From Cyprinodon diabolis (Eukaryota > Chordata > Actinopteri > Cyprinodontiformes > Cyprinodontidae), in assembly GCA_030533445.1 (NCBI GenBank), contig CM060064.1, positions 1,777,416 to 1,841,415 on the forward strand: a stretch of 64,000 bases of DNA. The letters are read 5' to 3'. A program made the translations under genes and the position numbers. Under the pieces are notes generated by a model, which saw only the letters and a program-made list of their open reading frames with translations, made no database searches and had not been told where the DNA came from. This document shows, in pieces, positions 20,492 through 31,745 of this stretch; positions within the stretch are counted from its first letter, which is position 1; every line of letters begins with the position of its first letter.

Positions 20492-20945
20492 TCCCAACTT
20501 TCTTTATTGAATTTTACAACTTGACACACAACAAAGATTGGTACAATGAAAACACAGTAGTGTTCAAAGAAGTTCAAGCTGATTTCTCCCAGAACCCAGC
20601 CCACCCCAAACTCACCCCGTCCAGGTCCAAGCACAAGACAAACAGCCTGCTGGGATCCAGTCCCTATATCCGTTTCTAAGAACACAACATACACACACAT
20701 TCATCCACACATATTCGAAAGGAGGCAGGAAAAGAAATAATAAAAAAATAATAATACTGATACTAAGTAAATAAATGAATATATACTTAAGCGTACATAT
20801 TATTAAGTTAAACAAGTATACAAATAAATTACAAAAAAAAAAAAATAAAAAAATAAAAAAATAAATAAATTATAAGACGAGGAGTATATATCGGTTAAAA
20901 AGAAAAGAAATGGGTTGGATATCAATGAGAAGGCCTACAGATAAT

Positions 20946-22577
20946 TTAATTTTCTTCTGAATCAGGTGGCAAGGTCATGGTACCCATAATAGATAGGAAA
21001 GGTCTCCAAGTCTCCATAAATTCACTGGAGGAACCCTTAAGTGAAAATCTGAGTTTTTCCAGCTTCAGGTTGTAAAGAACTTCTCTGACCCAATAGTCAT
21101 GAGACGGGGGGACGTTTAGTTTCCATCTAAGTAAAATAAGTCTTCGAGCCAAAAGAGTAGTGAAGGCTAGGGCTCGTTTCAAAGAACGCGAATGGCCCGG
21201 GTCTGGAGGGATGCCAAATATAGCCGATAACGGATTGGGGAGAATTGTCTGATTATATGCTTGGCTTAGTGTTTTAAAAATGTTACCCCAATACCTGATT
21301 AGCTTTGGGCACACCCAGAACATGTGGGTATGGTTAGCTGGCGACTGTCCGCAGCTATTGCAAATGTTGCTGACTGATGGGTAAATCTTTGCTAATTTTG
21401 CGTTTGTGTAATGCGCTTTATAGAATATTTTGCACTGTATTAAAACATGCCGGGCACAGATCGAGGACTTATGAATTAAATTCTTGGCAGCCTCCCACTG
21501 CTCCTCCTCCACCCCAGCACCCAACTCCCCCTCCCATGCTGTTTTAACAAAGGCTGCAGGTCTTGAGGTGTTATTATTATTGATGGAATTATATACGAAT
21601 GAAATAATTTTTTTCCGTTGTGGGTCTAATTGTAGAAGAGTATCTAAAAGTGTTTCAGGTCGTTTAGGAAAATGTGGAAACACCTTTTTAACATAATCCC
21701 TGGCCTGAAAGAACCGAAAGAGATGAGAATTAGGCAGTTGGAATTTTGATGAAAGTTCAGCAAAGGATGAAAAGATATTATTGTTATAAAGATCCTTTAC
21801 AGTCTTGATCCCTCCGTCGTGCCACGAGTTAAAAAATAAATCAGTGACTGAAGACATGAAGTTACAATTTTTAGCTAAAGGAGTTTGTATCGAAGGTCCA
21901 TGCAGGCCAAACTGTTTCCTGAATTGGATCCAAATCATTAATGTGGCTTTAACAATGGGATTGTTCTCTATCAGGGAGAGGGGAAGGGGGAGCTGAGAGC
22001 AAAGCAGAGAGGACAACTAATAACGGCTACATGCCCTTTCAATCTGCACCCAGGCAGGTGAAGCCTCAGCATCACACCCCCAATATAATAGTTTCTGTAT
22101 ATTAGCTGCCCAGTAGTATTGCCTGAAGTTGGGAAGAGCAAGTCCACCCTCACAAGTTGGGGACTGTAGCACTGATTTACGAAGTCTGGCAGGTCTTTTA
22201 AGCCATAGGAATTGGGATATGTTCTTATCCAACTTGTCAAAAAAGGACTTTGTAATTAGTATAGGAACATGTTGAAAAAGGTAGAAAAATTTAGGTAAAA
22301 TTACCATTTTAACCAGGTTCACCCGTCCCATCAAAGATAATGGTAATAAGGAGCACCTGTCAAAATCTTTCTCCATGTTCTCTAATAACGGCGAAAAATT
22401 CTTGTTCATCAAGTTGGACATAGAAGAACAAATAAATATCATAATAACATTTAAAGGGTGAAATTGAGCGAGGAAGGTTTCTTGCCAAAGAGTTCAAGGG
22501 AAATAATTGGCTTTTCTGATAGTTGATCTTGTAACCAGAAAACTTGCTATACTGTTCTAGAATGTTAAGGAGCACTG
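20946..22577 (-). pseudogene. L1 ORF2, C-terminal part (RT thumb and zinc-knuckle region)
   Basis: This continues ORF2 downstream of the nested L2. From 22577 it reads VLLNILEQYSKFSGYKINYQ, then NFSPLLENMEKDFDRC, GRVNLVKM and a C-terminal CNSCGQSPANHTHMFWVCPK zinc-knuckle-like motif near 21300-21360. It ends in a natural stop at 20946-20948. Breaks are a frameshift with a small deletion near 22440, and an in-frame TAG at 22017-22019 that divides two long frames (141 and 356 codons). This region normally binds the RNA and contributes to target-primed reverse transcription. Confidence 0.88.
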
Positions 22578-23182
22578 GAATCTGTTAGTTCAATCTCTAA
22601 CCTTCTGCTCTCTCTGCTTTTCCTCAGAGTAGCTTTGCCTCGTCTGTTCCTGTTTGGCTGTGACGTCATCCAGGAAAGAAACATCAGCTGTGCTGCTTCC
22701 ATCAACACCCTTGTTTGTAGATGTTGGAGATCGGCCTGTTTTCCAGTGTGGTCCTGTTTCTCTGGCCGTGGCTGGGTGGATGTGCTCTCTTCATCCTCTG
22801 GCATGGGAGCTGCCTTGGAGCTCGTCTGCCTGGCTGTGTGTTTCCTGGACGGGGCCGCCTTTTACAGCTGCTTTTTGTATCTCTGCTTCTGTCTCCTTGA
22901 ACCCCAGTCGGCCTCAGCAGATGGCCGCTCACACTGAGCCTGGTTCTGCTGGAGGTTTCTTCCTGTTAAAAGGGAGTTTTTCCTCTCCACTGTCGCTACA
23001 AGCATACTTAGTGTGAGGGATTGCTGAAGAGTCAATGAGTCGATGCAATCAGCTGGTTTTCCTTAGATAGAAAACTTTGTATCAATTTGACTGTATGATC
23101 TGGTTGAACTGTAAAGTGCCTTGAGATGACATGTGTTGTGAATTTGGCGCTATATAAATAAACTGAATTGAATTGAATTGAA
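22578..23182 (+). mobile_element. L2 LINE 3' end nested in the L1 reverse transcriptase
   Basis: The copy begins at GAATCTGTTAGTTCAATCTC, inside the L2 3' UTR, so it is heavily 5'-truncated. It ends in a perfect tail of TTGAA repeats at 23163-23182. Orientation is opposite to the L1 host. L1 codons for YISD are at 23183-23194 and the L1 frame resumes at 22577. Several L1 codons between them appear lost, so insertion was accompanied by a small target deletion or occurred without duplication, as is common for the L2/CR1 group. Confidence 0.92.
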
Positions 23183-25303
23183 ATCGGAAATGTATAAGAG
23201 TAAGTCATCCGCATAAAGGGACACCTTATGGGTTACACCAGATCTCAGAATACCCTTAAAGCCCTCCTCCGCAAGCAACCAAATTGCCAGAGGCTCTATC
23301 GCGATAGCAAATAACAAGGGAGACAGAGGGCATCCTTGCCTCGTGCCCCTTCCAAGAGGAAAGGGTGAAGACACCGTGTCATTTGTTTTAATTGAGGCCA
23401 CTGGTGATGAGTACAACAGCTTAACCCAAAGGATAAAATTGTTATCAAAACCAAATCTTTCCATTACTTTATATAAAAATCCCCATTCGATCCGATCAAA
23501 AGCCTTCTCGGCATCGAGAGATACAATTATTTCAGGTGATAAGGTGCCTGGCGTATGAATAATATTTAGAAGCCGTCTGGTGTTATGGAATGATTGTCGC
23601 CCGGTCATAAAGCCTGTCTGATCTAATGAAATAATGCGGGGAAGTACCCGCTGGAGGCGGGTTGCAAGAATTTTAGATAGAATCTTCAAATCTACATTTA
23701 GGAGGGAAATAGCTCTATAGCTACTACACAGTGAGGGGTCTTTATCATTCTTAAGGAGCAGCGATATTGTAGCCTCTGATAAGGTGTTAGGCAGGCGCTG
23801 GTTTGAGAAGGCCTCATTATACACATCTGTTAATATTGGCGCCAAAAGATCCCCATTGGCCTTATAATATTCTGAGGTGAAACCATCTGGGCCAGGAGAT
23901 TTGCTCAAACTTAAAGATTTGATAGATTCTTGCACCTCCATTATAGAGATAGGCCCACCCAGACCTCCCCCCAGTTCACCATCTATCCTTGGAAAGATGA
24001 TATCGTTAAGGGTGTCAGTTGACAAGGAAGGGGCTAGGGGGGTATATAGTTCTGAATAGAAAGACGCAAATCTATCATTTATCTTCCTGGGATCAGAGAG
24101 AATCTCCCCTGTAGCTGATCTGATGAATGGGATTAATTTGGAGGTTGCCTGAGCTCGCGCTTGGAAAGCTAAAAGCTTTCCCGCTTTGTCACCAGATTCG
24201 AAGAAGCGCTGTCTTGTCTTGGTTAGCTGAAGTAGAGCATTCATAGATGTAGTAAGATTGAAATCGGTTTGAAGTTTTACACGTTCATTGTAAAGGTCAG
24301 GATCCGGGTTGGTTGAATATCTAGAATCCACCTCTTTAATCTGGTTCAGTAAATCATTGGTGTAATGTAACCTCTTCGTTGTCAAATTAGAAGTAAAGCT
24401 AATGAGCTGACCTCTTATATATGCTTTGGAGGCTTCCCAGAGGGTGCTTCTCGATATATCAGGTGAGTCATTAAGATCAAAGTAGAGTGAAAGCTGATTT
24501 TTTAAAAACTGTTTATAGTCCTCCTCTGTAGGCAGTATAGAATTAAATCTCCAAAATTTAAAACGAGATTGACAGAGTAATTCTAAATCTAAGGAGACTG
24601 GAGAGTGGTCACATATAGCTATAGTGTGACAATCACAGGCTTTAACTTTAGAAAGCAGTCTGATATCAATAAGGAAAAAATCTATGTGTGTATAGGTATG
24701 GTGGACATGGGAAAAGAAGGAAAACTGTTGAAGTGCCGGGTTCCCATGTCTCCACGGATCTACCAGTCCCAACTCAGTTTTATAAACATTAGGACTTTTT
24801 GCAGCATTAGATAATGAGATTGTTTTTTTTGAAGATCTGTCCAAAAGGGCATCCTGAATCATATTAAAGTCTCCTCCTAAAATTAAATAATAGTTTTCAA
24901 TATCAGGCATAGACGAAAAGAGTCTAGACACAAAGGTGTCGTCATCCCAATTTGGACCGTAGACGCAAGCTAGTATGGCCAGAGAGTTTTGTAGTTTGCA
25001 GAACACAATTATGTAATGGCCCTCCGTGTCCGCTATTATTTTGTGTTGTTCAAACATAATATTATTATGAATAAGTATGGCTGTTCCTCGAGCCTTGGCG
25101 TTGAATTTAGAGTGAAATATATGGCCAATCCAGCTTCTTTTAAGTCACATTATTTCTCTATTACGAAGGTGTGTTTCTTGTAAGAAGAATATGTCCCCTT
25201 TAAGTTGCTGCAAATGAGCCATGACCTTAGCAATCTTAGTGGCATTTCCCAGACCTCTCACATTCCACGAAACAAGCCTCAAATTATTACCTGTGCTGGT
25301 CAT
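23183..25303 (-). pseudogene. L1 ORF2, endonuclease and reverse-transcriptase part
   Basis: On the minus strand the frame starts ATG at 25303 and reads RLVSWNVRGLGN and FLQETHLRN, the first AP-endonuclease blocks. An in-frame TGA follows at 25145-25147. After it come GGDFNMI and CDHSPVSLDLEL (endonuclease catalytic blocks), then RT blocks: ISLLNVDLKILSKILATRL, DQTGFMTGRQ, SLDAEKAFDRIEW, GTRQGCPLSPLLF and the catalytic YADD at 23204-23215. The frame is open for over 600 codons after the TGA. The usual RT motif YRPISLLN is YRAISLLN here. The ORF is cut by the L2 insertion just after YADD. Confidence 0.92.
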
Positions 25304-25975
25304 ACCTTATTATTCCATGAGAGATGTATACATTGCAGTATGGCAGACCAAATTTGGCTGAATGGAGATTGATACTCGGTATATTGTTGGCCAACAACTG
25401 TAAGAGAAGAACACAAAAAAAAAAAAAACCCATTTATACCACGAGCAACAACACATGAACACATCTGAACCCAGCCCCCCTTTAAAGCAAAAACAAACAT
25501 TTAAGTGTCCATTACACTGCAGGGCATCTTCTATCCCCTGCGAGACTTCCCTCATTTTAGACTAACACTTTCCTCCTCCCAAAATTAGAATGGTCACTAG
25601 TCAGAAGGTAACCAGCTCAAACCAGATAGCCATAAATTCAACCAATGTAACTGCAGAGGAACATCTGAAAAACTCAATAACTGAGTAAAATCAAAATAAT
25701 CGGCTAAAACACCTCAAGATAGTTATGCTGGCTCTGAATACGTAGTCAATTTGTCATACAAACTGGCAGTACAACCAGAGTAAATACAAGTAATCAGGTC
25801 CAGGGCTTATTTTAATTGTATCGGTTAATCGGAATAATAACAACAATAAAGTAAAACATTTCTAGAGACAGCTTTGCATTAGACAAGCTATGAAGAATTA
25901 TCTGAGACCTAGAAGTGGCTAGATTAATACACACAGAAAAGAGAGAAACAAAAAACCCTTGGATGCAGCCAACCA
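25304..25975 (-). other. L1 inter-ORF spacer
   Basis: This region of about 670 bp between ORF1 and ORF2 is AT-rich with a poly-T run (minus strand) near 25415-25430. Frames of 66 and 81 codons in it overlap each other and show no domain. A spacer this long is larger than in mammalian L1, and how ORF2 is translated in this family is not evident from the sequence. Confidence 0.6.
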
Positions 25976-26785
25976 TTATTCCACTGACGGGCCAGCGGTA
26001 GGCGGATGACAGCCAATATAGCGCTTGGCGACCTCAGGTGAAGCCAGGAACTTTCGATTCCCATCCTCGGTCATGATGAATAGTTTGGCTCTGTAGCGCA
26101 AAGTGGGCTTGAGTCCTCGATCATACAGTTCTTTCATGATCCCGCGGTAAGCTGAGCGCTGTTGTAAGACCTCTGGGCAGTAATCTTCAAAAATATGGAA
26201 CGAGGTACCTTTGTACTTCAACTTGCCTCGTAATTCTCTGGCTTTGCGTGTAACGAGCTCCCTGATCAGATAGTTGTGGAAACACAAGATTACGGCTCTG
26301 GGTTTCTCACCGGTGCCCGGTTTCGCCGTCAGCATCCGGTGTGCTCGATCCAGCTATGGAGCCTTTTTCAACACATCTTCCCCGAAGACCTCCAGCAGTA
26401 GTTGAGAGAAAAATGTTGTCGGATGCGATCCTTCTATGCCTCCAGGAAGTCCCACCAACCTAGCATTGTTCCGGCGGCTCCTACTTTCCAAGTCAATTAG
26501 CTTAGCTTTCAGCCTGTTGTTCTCTCCGGTCACCGTAGCTAGCTCAGCTTGAATTGCCTGTATGTCATCGCTCATGGTAGTGGCCACATTTTCCAGTGAT
26601 GTAACTCGCTGGTGGTGGGTAGTAATGGTAGATTCAAAGTGCTCCAGTTTTGTTTCAAGTTTAGTAAACGCCGCATTGCACTCTGCTGAGAGGGATTTCT
26701 TATGTTCGGCTAGCGTAGCCGTTAGCACAGCCATGATGTTCCCCTCGTCTTTTTTCTGCTCTTCTTTCTTTGTTCTGCTGGTCAT
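25976..26785 (-). pseudogene. L1 ORF1 protein (RNA-binding chaperone), one premature stop
   Basis: The minus-strand frame starts MTSRTKKEEQKKDEGN. It has a long heptad-like coiled-coil region (about residues 40-110, with alternating Leu/Ile/Val), then LESRSRRNNARLVGLPGGIE, the RRM-like domain entry typical of L1 ORF1 (transposase_22 family). It continues after the stop with LDRAHRMLTAKP and PRAVILCFHNYLIRELV. A TAG at 26354-26356 interrupts an otherwise continuous frame of about 269 codons. Both halves are in the same frame, so this is a single point lesion. Confidence 0.9.
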
Positions 26786-26932
26786 CGTTTAACTAACTGG
26801 TCAGGGTTCCAGTGTAACTTTATAGTTATTATTGGTTTAACTGACACGAAGTGAAAATTAATAGAGTAATAATGTTCGAGGTGGGAGCTTAGGAAAAAGC
26901 GTCTACTCCATCTTGCGGTCCAACCGGAAGTC

Positions 26933-26948
26933 ACACAGGGAAAAGTTT
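26933..26948. repeat. L1 target-site duplication, right copy
   Basis: ACACAGGGAAAAGTTT, identical to 20476-20491. It marks the 5' end of the L1 and shows that the insertion was a complete target-primed event. Confidence 0.93.
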
Positions 26949-27613
26949 AACAGGTTTATTTGATGAAATGCAAACAGAGGTTGGATCTGGAACTCAGTGA
27001 ACTAGTTAACTGGAACTGGAAAGTCTGAAGAGGATATCACAGAGATAAGTCCAGGGGCTGTGGGAAATGAGACTGCAGCTTGAATTATGCTGGAGAGGGA
27101 CTCACGTTTGAGGGGGCTCTTGCCAATCCTTGAATCCAGTCTGTGTGGGTTTATCCAGAGAAGAGGGAACTCATTGGAGAGCGGACAGGTAGACTTACGT
27201 TGGACCCAGAGGAGTAATGGAGAGGACTGTCACTTGGATTTCCGATGGGGGCTTGAACGGATCATGTGCAGGTTTTCCCCTGCTCAGTGTAAACTCAGTA
27301 ATTCCTTCCAGGGGGATAAGGTCCAGGTATCCAGTTTTCACAGGAAGGCTTCCTGCCAAAGAGCAAAGACAAAAACTCATAAGACTCAGAGAAACAAAGC
27401 TAGGTTAGACTCAGCTAATCTAAGCTTGGCTAGAGTACCCAAAACATGCAAACACTATGGCGTCCAGGTAGTGACAGCCCACTGCTCAAATACTCCTCCA
27501 GTAATGAACCAACGAGCTGCAGGTGTGCAGCGAGGCCCAACGAGGACAGGGCACCTCCTGGTGGTGGAGAGAAGGAAACACAGAAACAACCCACACAAAC
27601 TGGATTCCTAACA
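26949..27613 (-). mobile_element. Solo LTR family B copy 1, right part
   Basis: This continues the LTR from 20491. AACAGGTTTATTTGATGAAA corresponds to the same point in the intact copy near 50720. Later shared segments include CTTGGCTAGAGTACCCAAAA and GGCACCTCCTGGTGG. It ends TTCCTAACA at 27613, where the intact copy ends GTCCTGACA. Without the L1 the LTR is about 734 bp. ORFs of 60-174 codons inside it are not gag or pol and are shadows. Confidence 0.82.
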
Positions 27614-29607
27614 TGAATATGAGCTGACTTTTCCTTTAAGAGCTGAAAAGGGTTTGATTGTCAGGCAATGGTTCACCTTTCAGCCAGTTAGCTGCCCCAA
27701 ATCTTACAGCCACAGCTACAGCTGAATAGTTTAGATCAAAGTATTCATCTGTTAAAATGAAGGTCAAGGTCAGAACTAAATCCTCTCTCACAATTCTAGG
27801 AAACTGGTGTTGCTTAAAGCTCCTCATTCAAGTTTCTCCTGTTCTTAAAAAGTCAGTAAGAATTAATTCCCTAAATGTGCAATAATATTTTCTACCATTA
27901 ATGGATTTAGGAGGATTAAATACAGATGTGCACCAAACCCTGATTCCTTAAACCAACAAATTTAAAAGAGGTTTCCAGATTTTTTATGATCACCTTTCAG
28001 TGATGGTAAATACCAGGAAAAAGCTGACATATAGTTTGTCACAGTGGCTTCTGACTGAGAAATGTTCCCAGCACAGGCTGGATGCAAACATTTTCCAATT
28101 GATCCCTGTCTGCCCCCAGCCAGTGATTGTTGATGCTGGCAGGATTGAACACAAACCTGCACAGCAGCCACAATCCTTTTAAAATGCAAAAACCAGCCAG
28201 TTGAAACCCTCAGCATAACACTGTTTCTTAATGATTTAAAAATTTTTTCATCCCTACCCAAGGCCACGTCTTTTTGTTTTCATAGCACAGCTCTTTCTGT
28301 AATAGTAGCTAAAAAAAACTGTACACTGCAAACAGAAGATACTGCACACACAGCTTACTCTGGTGGATAACTTCTAATGTGCTGTATTGCAGATATTATT
28401 AGAAAAGTCATTAAAAATAAATCAACAATAGTGCTTAACTTTACAGTCATAATAGTTTAGCTTTCAGGCCATTTATTTGAGACCCAGTGGCTGCAGAAAA
28501 ATAGAAAGTTAAGCACACAAATAAAGCATGTCACCATCATGAACAACAACTATAGTGTCTGAGCTCAGCATGTTCAGATAATTACATAAGACTTGCTGCA
28601 AGCCGTACAAATTATTCTGAGAAAAGCTTTTTCTCGATGCTAATATAGGGCCTAGCATATTCATACTTAGACCTTAATAGCTTAAATTTAAGTTTCAGTA
28701 TTAAATGTTTAATTATTTTACCTCCTAAATTAAGGAGATTTATATATTTAGTAATAATATTCCAAAGACAGTCAAACATTTTAGTAAAACTTATAGCAAT
28801 TCTAATCAAACCGCTGGATGGTTGCAAAGAGTTTTCAGTAAAAAAGTAACCTCAATGAATTAAAAAGTTAGTTACAATCATGAAGAGTCTTTAATGAAGA
28901 ACAAGACTCAATATTTCCTTTTTGCCATTTTATTATTCCAGATCAATATGTGTGATTAACTGGTTCCCTTTCTTATGGTTCCAATGTGGAGATGCTCACC
29001 GATGTTACTAACCGTCGGTTTTAGAAGGCCATTATTCTACCACATTGTAAAAGCCAGTATCGTTAACTAGATGTGCATGTTGGTAATTTCCAGTACATTA
29101 CCTCACATAGCAGTGTACAACTGAGACAGGACTGCATTGATGTTGTGTGGGGAGAGATCGATGACAACAATGGCAGAATCCTCCCTCAGGGAGTCTGCAG
29201 AGGTCAGCGTTAATGTGGGTGGTTGGTGGAGGAGATAATCTCTTGGTTTCCTCCCACAGGGTGTTTGTATTTTGTAGCAGTAGCTGAATGATGAGATTTG
29301 GTCAGTCAGTAAAGGCATAGCACTGCTACCACAGAAAAGCTCATACGCTGTTAGTCCCCATAGCAGCAGCACTGCTGGATGTTGTTCTGTGACTGAAACT
29401 GGATGATGAACTCCCAGTAGGAACGCTGGAAGCTGTGTATACATTTAGTGTTACTAATGTCTTTATATTTATTTAAATGTTAGCTTTTTAAATGAGTTCA
29501 GTCTGATTTTTTTAAGAGACAACCACCAAACCTGCTTTTAAATGGAGATTGTTTTAGACTATGTTTTGAACTATAAAGCATACTTTTATTTTCTCTTTTT
29601 GGATTCT
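27614..29607. other. Intergenic sequence, no recognised gene
   Basis: The first 30 bases or so are the remainder of the THAP repeat. After that I recognise no element. An open minus-strand frame of 113 codons at 29103-29444 (starting MYTQLPAFLLGV, ending LSQLYTAM) has an unremarkable composition and no domain known to me. It could be a chance frame or a fragment of an unrecognised gene. Confidence 0.4.
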
Positions 29608-29612
29608 AAATT

Positions 29613-30143
29613 TGTCACGGTTGGGTGGAGGTTTTTAAGGACCCAAATGTAGAGATCAGTAGGCAGAATCGGAGATTTAATAGGATACTGAGGCAGACAT
29701 GCAAAAAATCCAAAATACTGAAAACCAAAAATAAGATTAGATCAGGGAAAACTCACATGGGAAGCCAGAGATGAGGGAACAAAACAAACCAGCACTGAGT
29801 GACTGCAGAGGTGGTGTATATATGGGGAGACTGAACCAAGACAGGCTAATCAGCAGATTGGGGACAGGTGTGGGCAGGACCAACTAGGACAGGGGTAACC
29901 AATTAAAAATCAGCAGGGTCCAAAGAAAGAAAATCAACCAGTAAAGGTCCGGAGACATTTTTAATTACAACCGGACTGCAGTCCGTTAATCCGTGACCTC
30001 TGAACTAGGAGGAAGCCAAGGGGAAAGGAAACAAGCAACAGGGGGCGACAGAGGGTAACTAAAGAACTGGTAGAAATCAACTGCAAAGACACAGAACACA
30101 AAGAAACTATAAATAATCTCCAGCAGAGGGAAGAACCCTGACA
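29613..30143 (-). mobile_element. Solo LTR (Ty3/gypsy-type), family C copy 1
   Basis: Plus-strand ends are TGTCACGGTTGGG and ACCCTGACA. Flanks are perfect 5-bp duplications AAATT (29608-29612 and 30144-30148). On the minus strand a TATA-like CATATATACACC (29815-29824) precedes the AATAAA-like TATTAAATC near 29670, the right order for an LTR read on the minus strand. Related copies lie at 42225-42586 and, degraded, at about 36440-36760. No internal domain is attached. Confidence 0.87.
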
Positions 30144-30591
30144 AAATTGTTTGATAAAGGAGATAAGGCTAAGAGATCACTACAACATAAGTGATTCATC
30201 CCCTTAACAGAATGATTGTTTTCAGTACTTTTGTGGCACCCGAGAGACGCGATCATCTAAAAAAACAACCATAAAACCAAACAGACTGCGGCGATTGTGA
30301 GCAGAGCCCCAAAACCTTTTATTGGTTTAAAAGTTCAATAAAAGGGGTTAAAAGGAAGGGCTAAAAAGGAAGGGATTAAAAGAAAATAAAAAGATAAAAA
30401 TGCAGGGCATCAGGCAGCAGAGTCAATGGAATAGTCGTAAGATGCGCTCTAGCTGGCACGATGGAGGGCGCAGTCCTTTCTCCAACGCGCGGTCCTCTGT
30501 TCAGCATGCTGCGCGTGCGGGCCTCGCCAGCATAGCTGGCACCAGTGAGGTCTCCTCCAACACGCGGTCCTCGGCCAGCGTGCCTCTGTGC

Positions 30592-30696
30592 CGCTCTCCA
30601 TCGCGCCGCTCTCCAGTGCGCCGCTCACCATCGCGCTGCTCTCCAGTGCGCTGCTCTCCAGTGCGCCGGTCTCCAGTGCGCCGGTCTCCAGTCCTG
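30592..30696. repeat. 15-bp tandem repeat, seven units
   Basis: Units of the form CGCTCTCCAGTGCGC occur seven times, with variants TCGCGC for GTGCGC and CGG or TGC at the start. It lies in the GC-rich half of the family D LTR. Confidence 0.9.
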
Positions 30697-30852
30697 CCTC
30701 AGCGCCCCACTCCCGTGCGCCCCGCTCCAGGGCGGCTCAGCGCCTCGGTCCAGTGCGCCTGCGGCAACCGGTCGCCAGAAATGTCCCGATGCTTCTCCCT
30801 CACCCGCTCAGTTTGGCTCTCCTCAGAGTCCGGCCACGGCCCTCCATGTCGG

Positions 30853-30925
30853 GTCTCTGTCTTCCCATGTCCAGAGCGTCTCTGTCTTCCCATGTCTAGA
30901 GCGTCTCTGCCTTCCCATGTCCAGG
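30853..30925. repeat. 25-bp tandem repeat, about three units
   Basis: Three units begin GTCTCTGTCTTCCCATGTC, with single-base changes; the last is incomplete. It lies within the family D LTR. Confidence 0.85.
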
Positions 30926-31156
30926 AACTCTCTCTCCAACCAAACAGCTGCCTTTTTAATCAGTGTCCCTGATGGGGAACACCTGTGCCGCCGCTGTGGG
31001 CGTGTCCAGGTGTGAGTGGTAATGTGGCCTCCAAACAAAATCCGAAAAAAAACATGCAACACACAAAATCGAAAACAATCAAACAAGTTCAAAAATAAAG
31101 AAAATCCAAAACCAGAAAACATGCAACAAACTTAACAAAAAGGCCACATTACCACA

Positions 31157-31496
31157 CTTTTATAATATTTTTTTGTGTCAGATTAACAACAATGAAGCAC
31201 AGACATTATATTAATTGCTCTTGTGTGTGAGCAGAAGCTGATTTTACTGCTGGATCTGTATGCAGATGTTCCAATAATAAAGCGGTAATTTTCATACTGT
31301 ATGAAAGACCTATTTAGGGATAAAGCTTTATTTCCATATTTAAGATAAAAGTCACAAAGTGTTGCAAAAAACTAAGTAAATATAACAAAACAAGTTGTAA
31401 AAAGATGAGCGTTTTGCCAGATGATTATGAATATATTACATAACAAAGACTGGAAGTTATGGCTAAGTAATAGATCATTCAAATGGAGGTTAAAAC
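31157..31496. other. Intergenic sequence, nothing recognised
   Basis: AT-rich DNA between the family D LTR and the next repeat. No gene signal. Confidence 0.4.
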
Positions 31497-31611
31497 CATT
31501 CATCCATTTTCCGCCACGCTTATCCCAAGCGGGGTCGTGAGGGGTGCTGACGCCTATCTCCAGCTGTCCCACCCTGGAGAGGTCACCAGTCCATCGCAGG
31601 GCAAGGGTAAA
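31497..31611. repeat. Dispersed fish repeat (CATCCATTTTCC...GTCGTGAGGGGTGC type)
   Basis: It contains CATTCATCCATTTTCCGC, CTTATCC, GGGGTCGTGAGGGGTGCTGA and a GTCACCAGTCCATCGCAGGG end. This is a layout I know from a very common short interspersed repeat of fish. I cannot assign the superfamily from this fragment. No coding content. Confidence 0.55.
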
Positions 31612-31745
31612 ACCAATCAATGATTATTATTTAAAACATTCTAACTGTAATCTGCTTTCTCACCACGGCTCTCAGTCTTTCACATAAAGGTTGGACTCCT
31701 GGACCAGCTGTTAAGATCCAGTTGCCTTGCACCAAGTTAATACCA

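Larger units (their letters stand above)
20492..26932 (-). mobile_element. L1-clade (fish L1/Tx1-type) LINE, near full length, inactivated
   Basis: The element lies between perfect 16-bp duplications ACACAGGGAAAAGTTT at 20476-20491 and 26933-26948. On the minus strand it begins GACTTCCGGTTGGACCGCAA, has a 5' UTR of about 147 bp, ORF1 (26785-25976), ORF2 (25303-20946), a 3' UTR of about 450 bp with A-rich runs, and AATAAA at 20508-20503 close to the end. Without the nested L2 (605 bp) it is about 5.84 kb, full length for this group. Lesions are one stop in ORF1 and, in ORF2, one TGA, one frameshift, one TAG and the L2 insertion. It is inserted inside a solo LTR. Confidence 0.93.
30232..31156 (-). 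mobile_element. Solo LTR family D with internal tandem repeats
   Basis: The ends are TGTGGCACC at the left and ATTACCACA at the right, so both strands begin TGTGG. CTTT at 30228-30231 and 31157-31160 gives a 4-bp duplication (extendable to ACTTT if the end is moved by one base). On the minus strand an AT-rich TTAAAAAGG promoter-like segment near 30950 precedes GC-rich sequence, and AATAAAAGG lies near 30320. The GC-rich half includes 15-bp and 25-bp tandem repeats. The 190- and 156-codon Ser/Arg/Pro-rich frames are products of these repeats, and no gag or pol is present. Confidence 0.7.

Noticed and set aside
27087..27611. 174-codon ORF as a gene
   Set aside because: It lies entirely within the right half of a solo LTR, is not conserved in the second LTR copy, and has no gag or pol motif.
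30592..30925. Tandem repeats as a CRISPR array
   Set aside because: Units are contiguous without unique spacers, and the window is vertebrate DNA.
30400..30972. 190-codon Ser/Arg-rich ORF as an SR-like protein
   Set aside because: It is created by 15-bp tandem repeats inside an LTR-like element, and overlapping frames are equally open.
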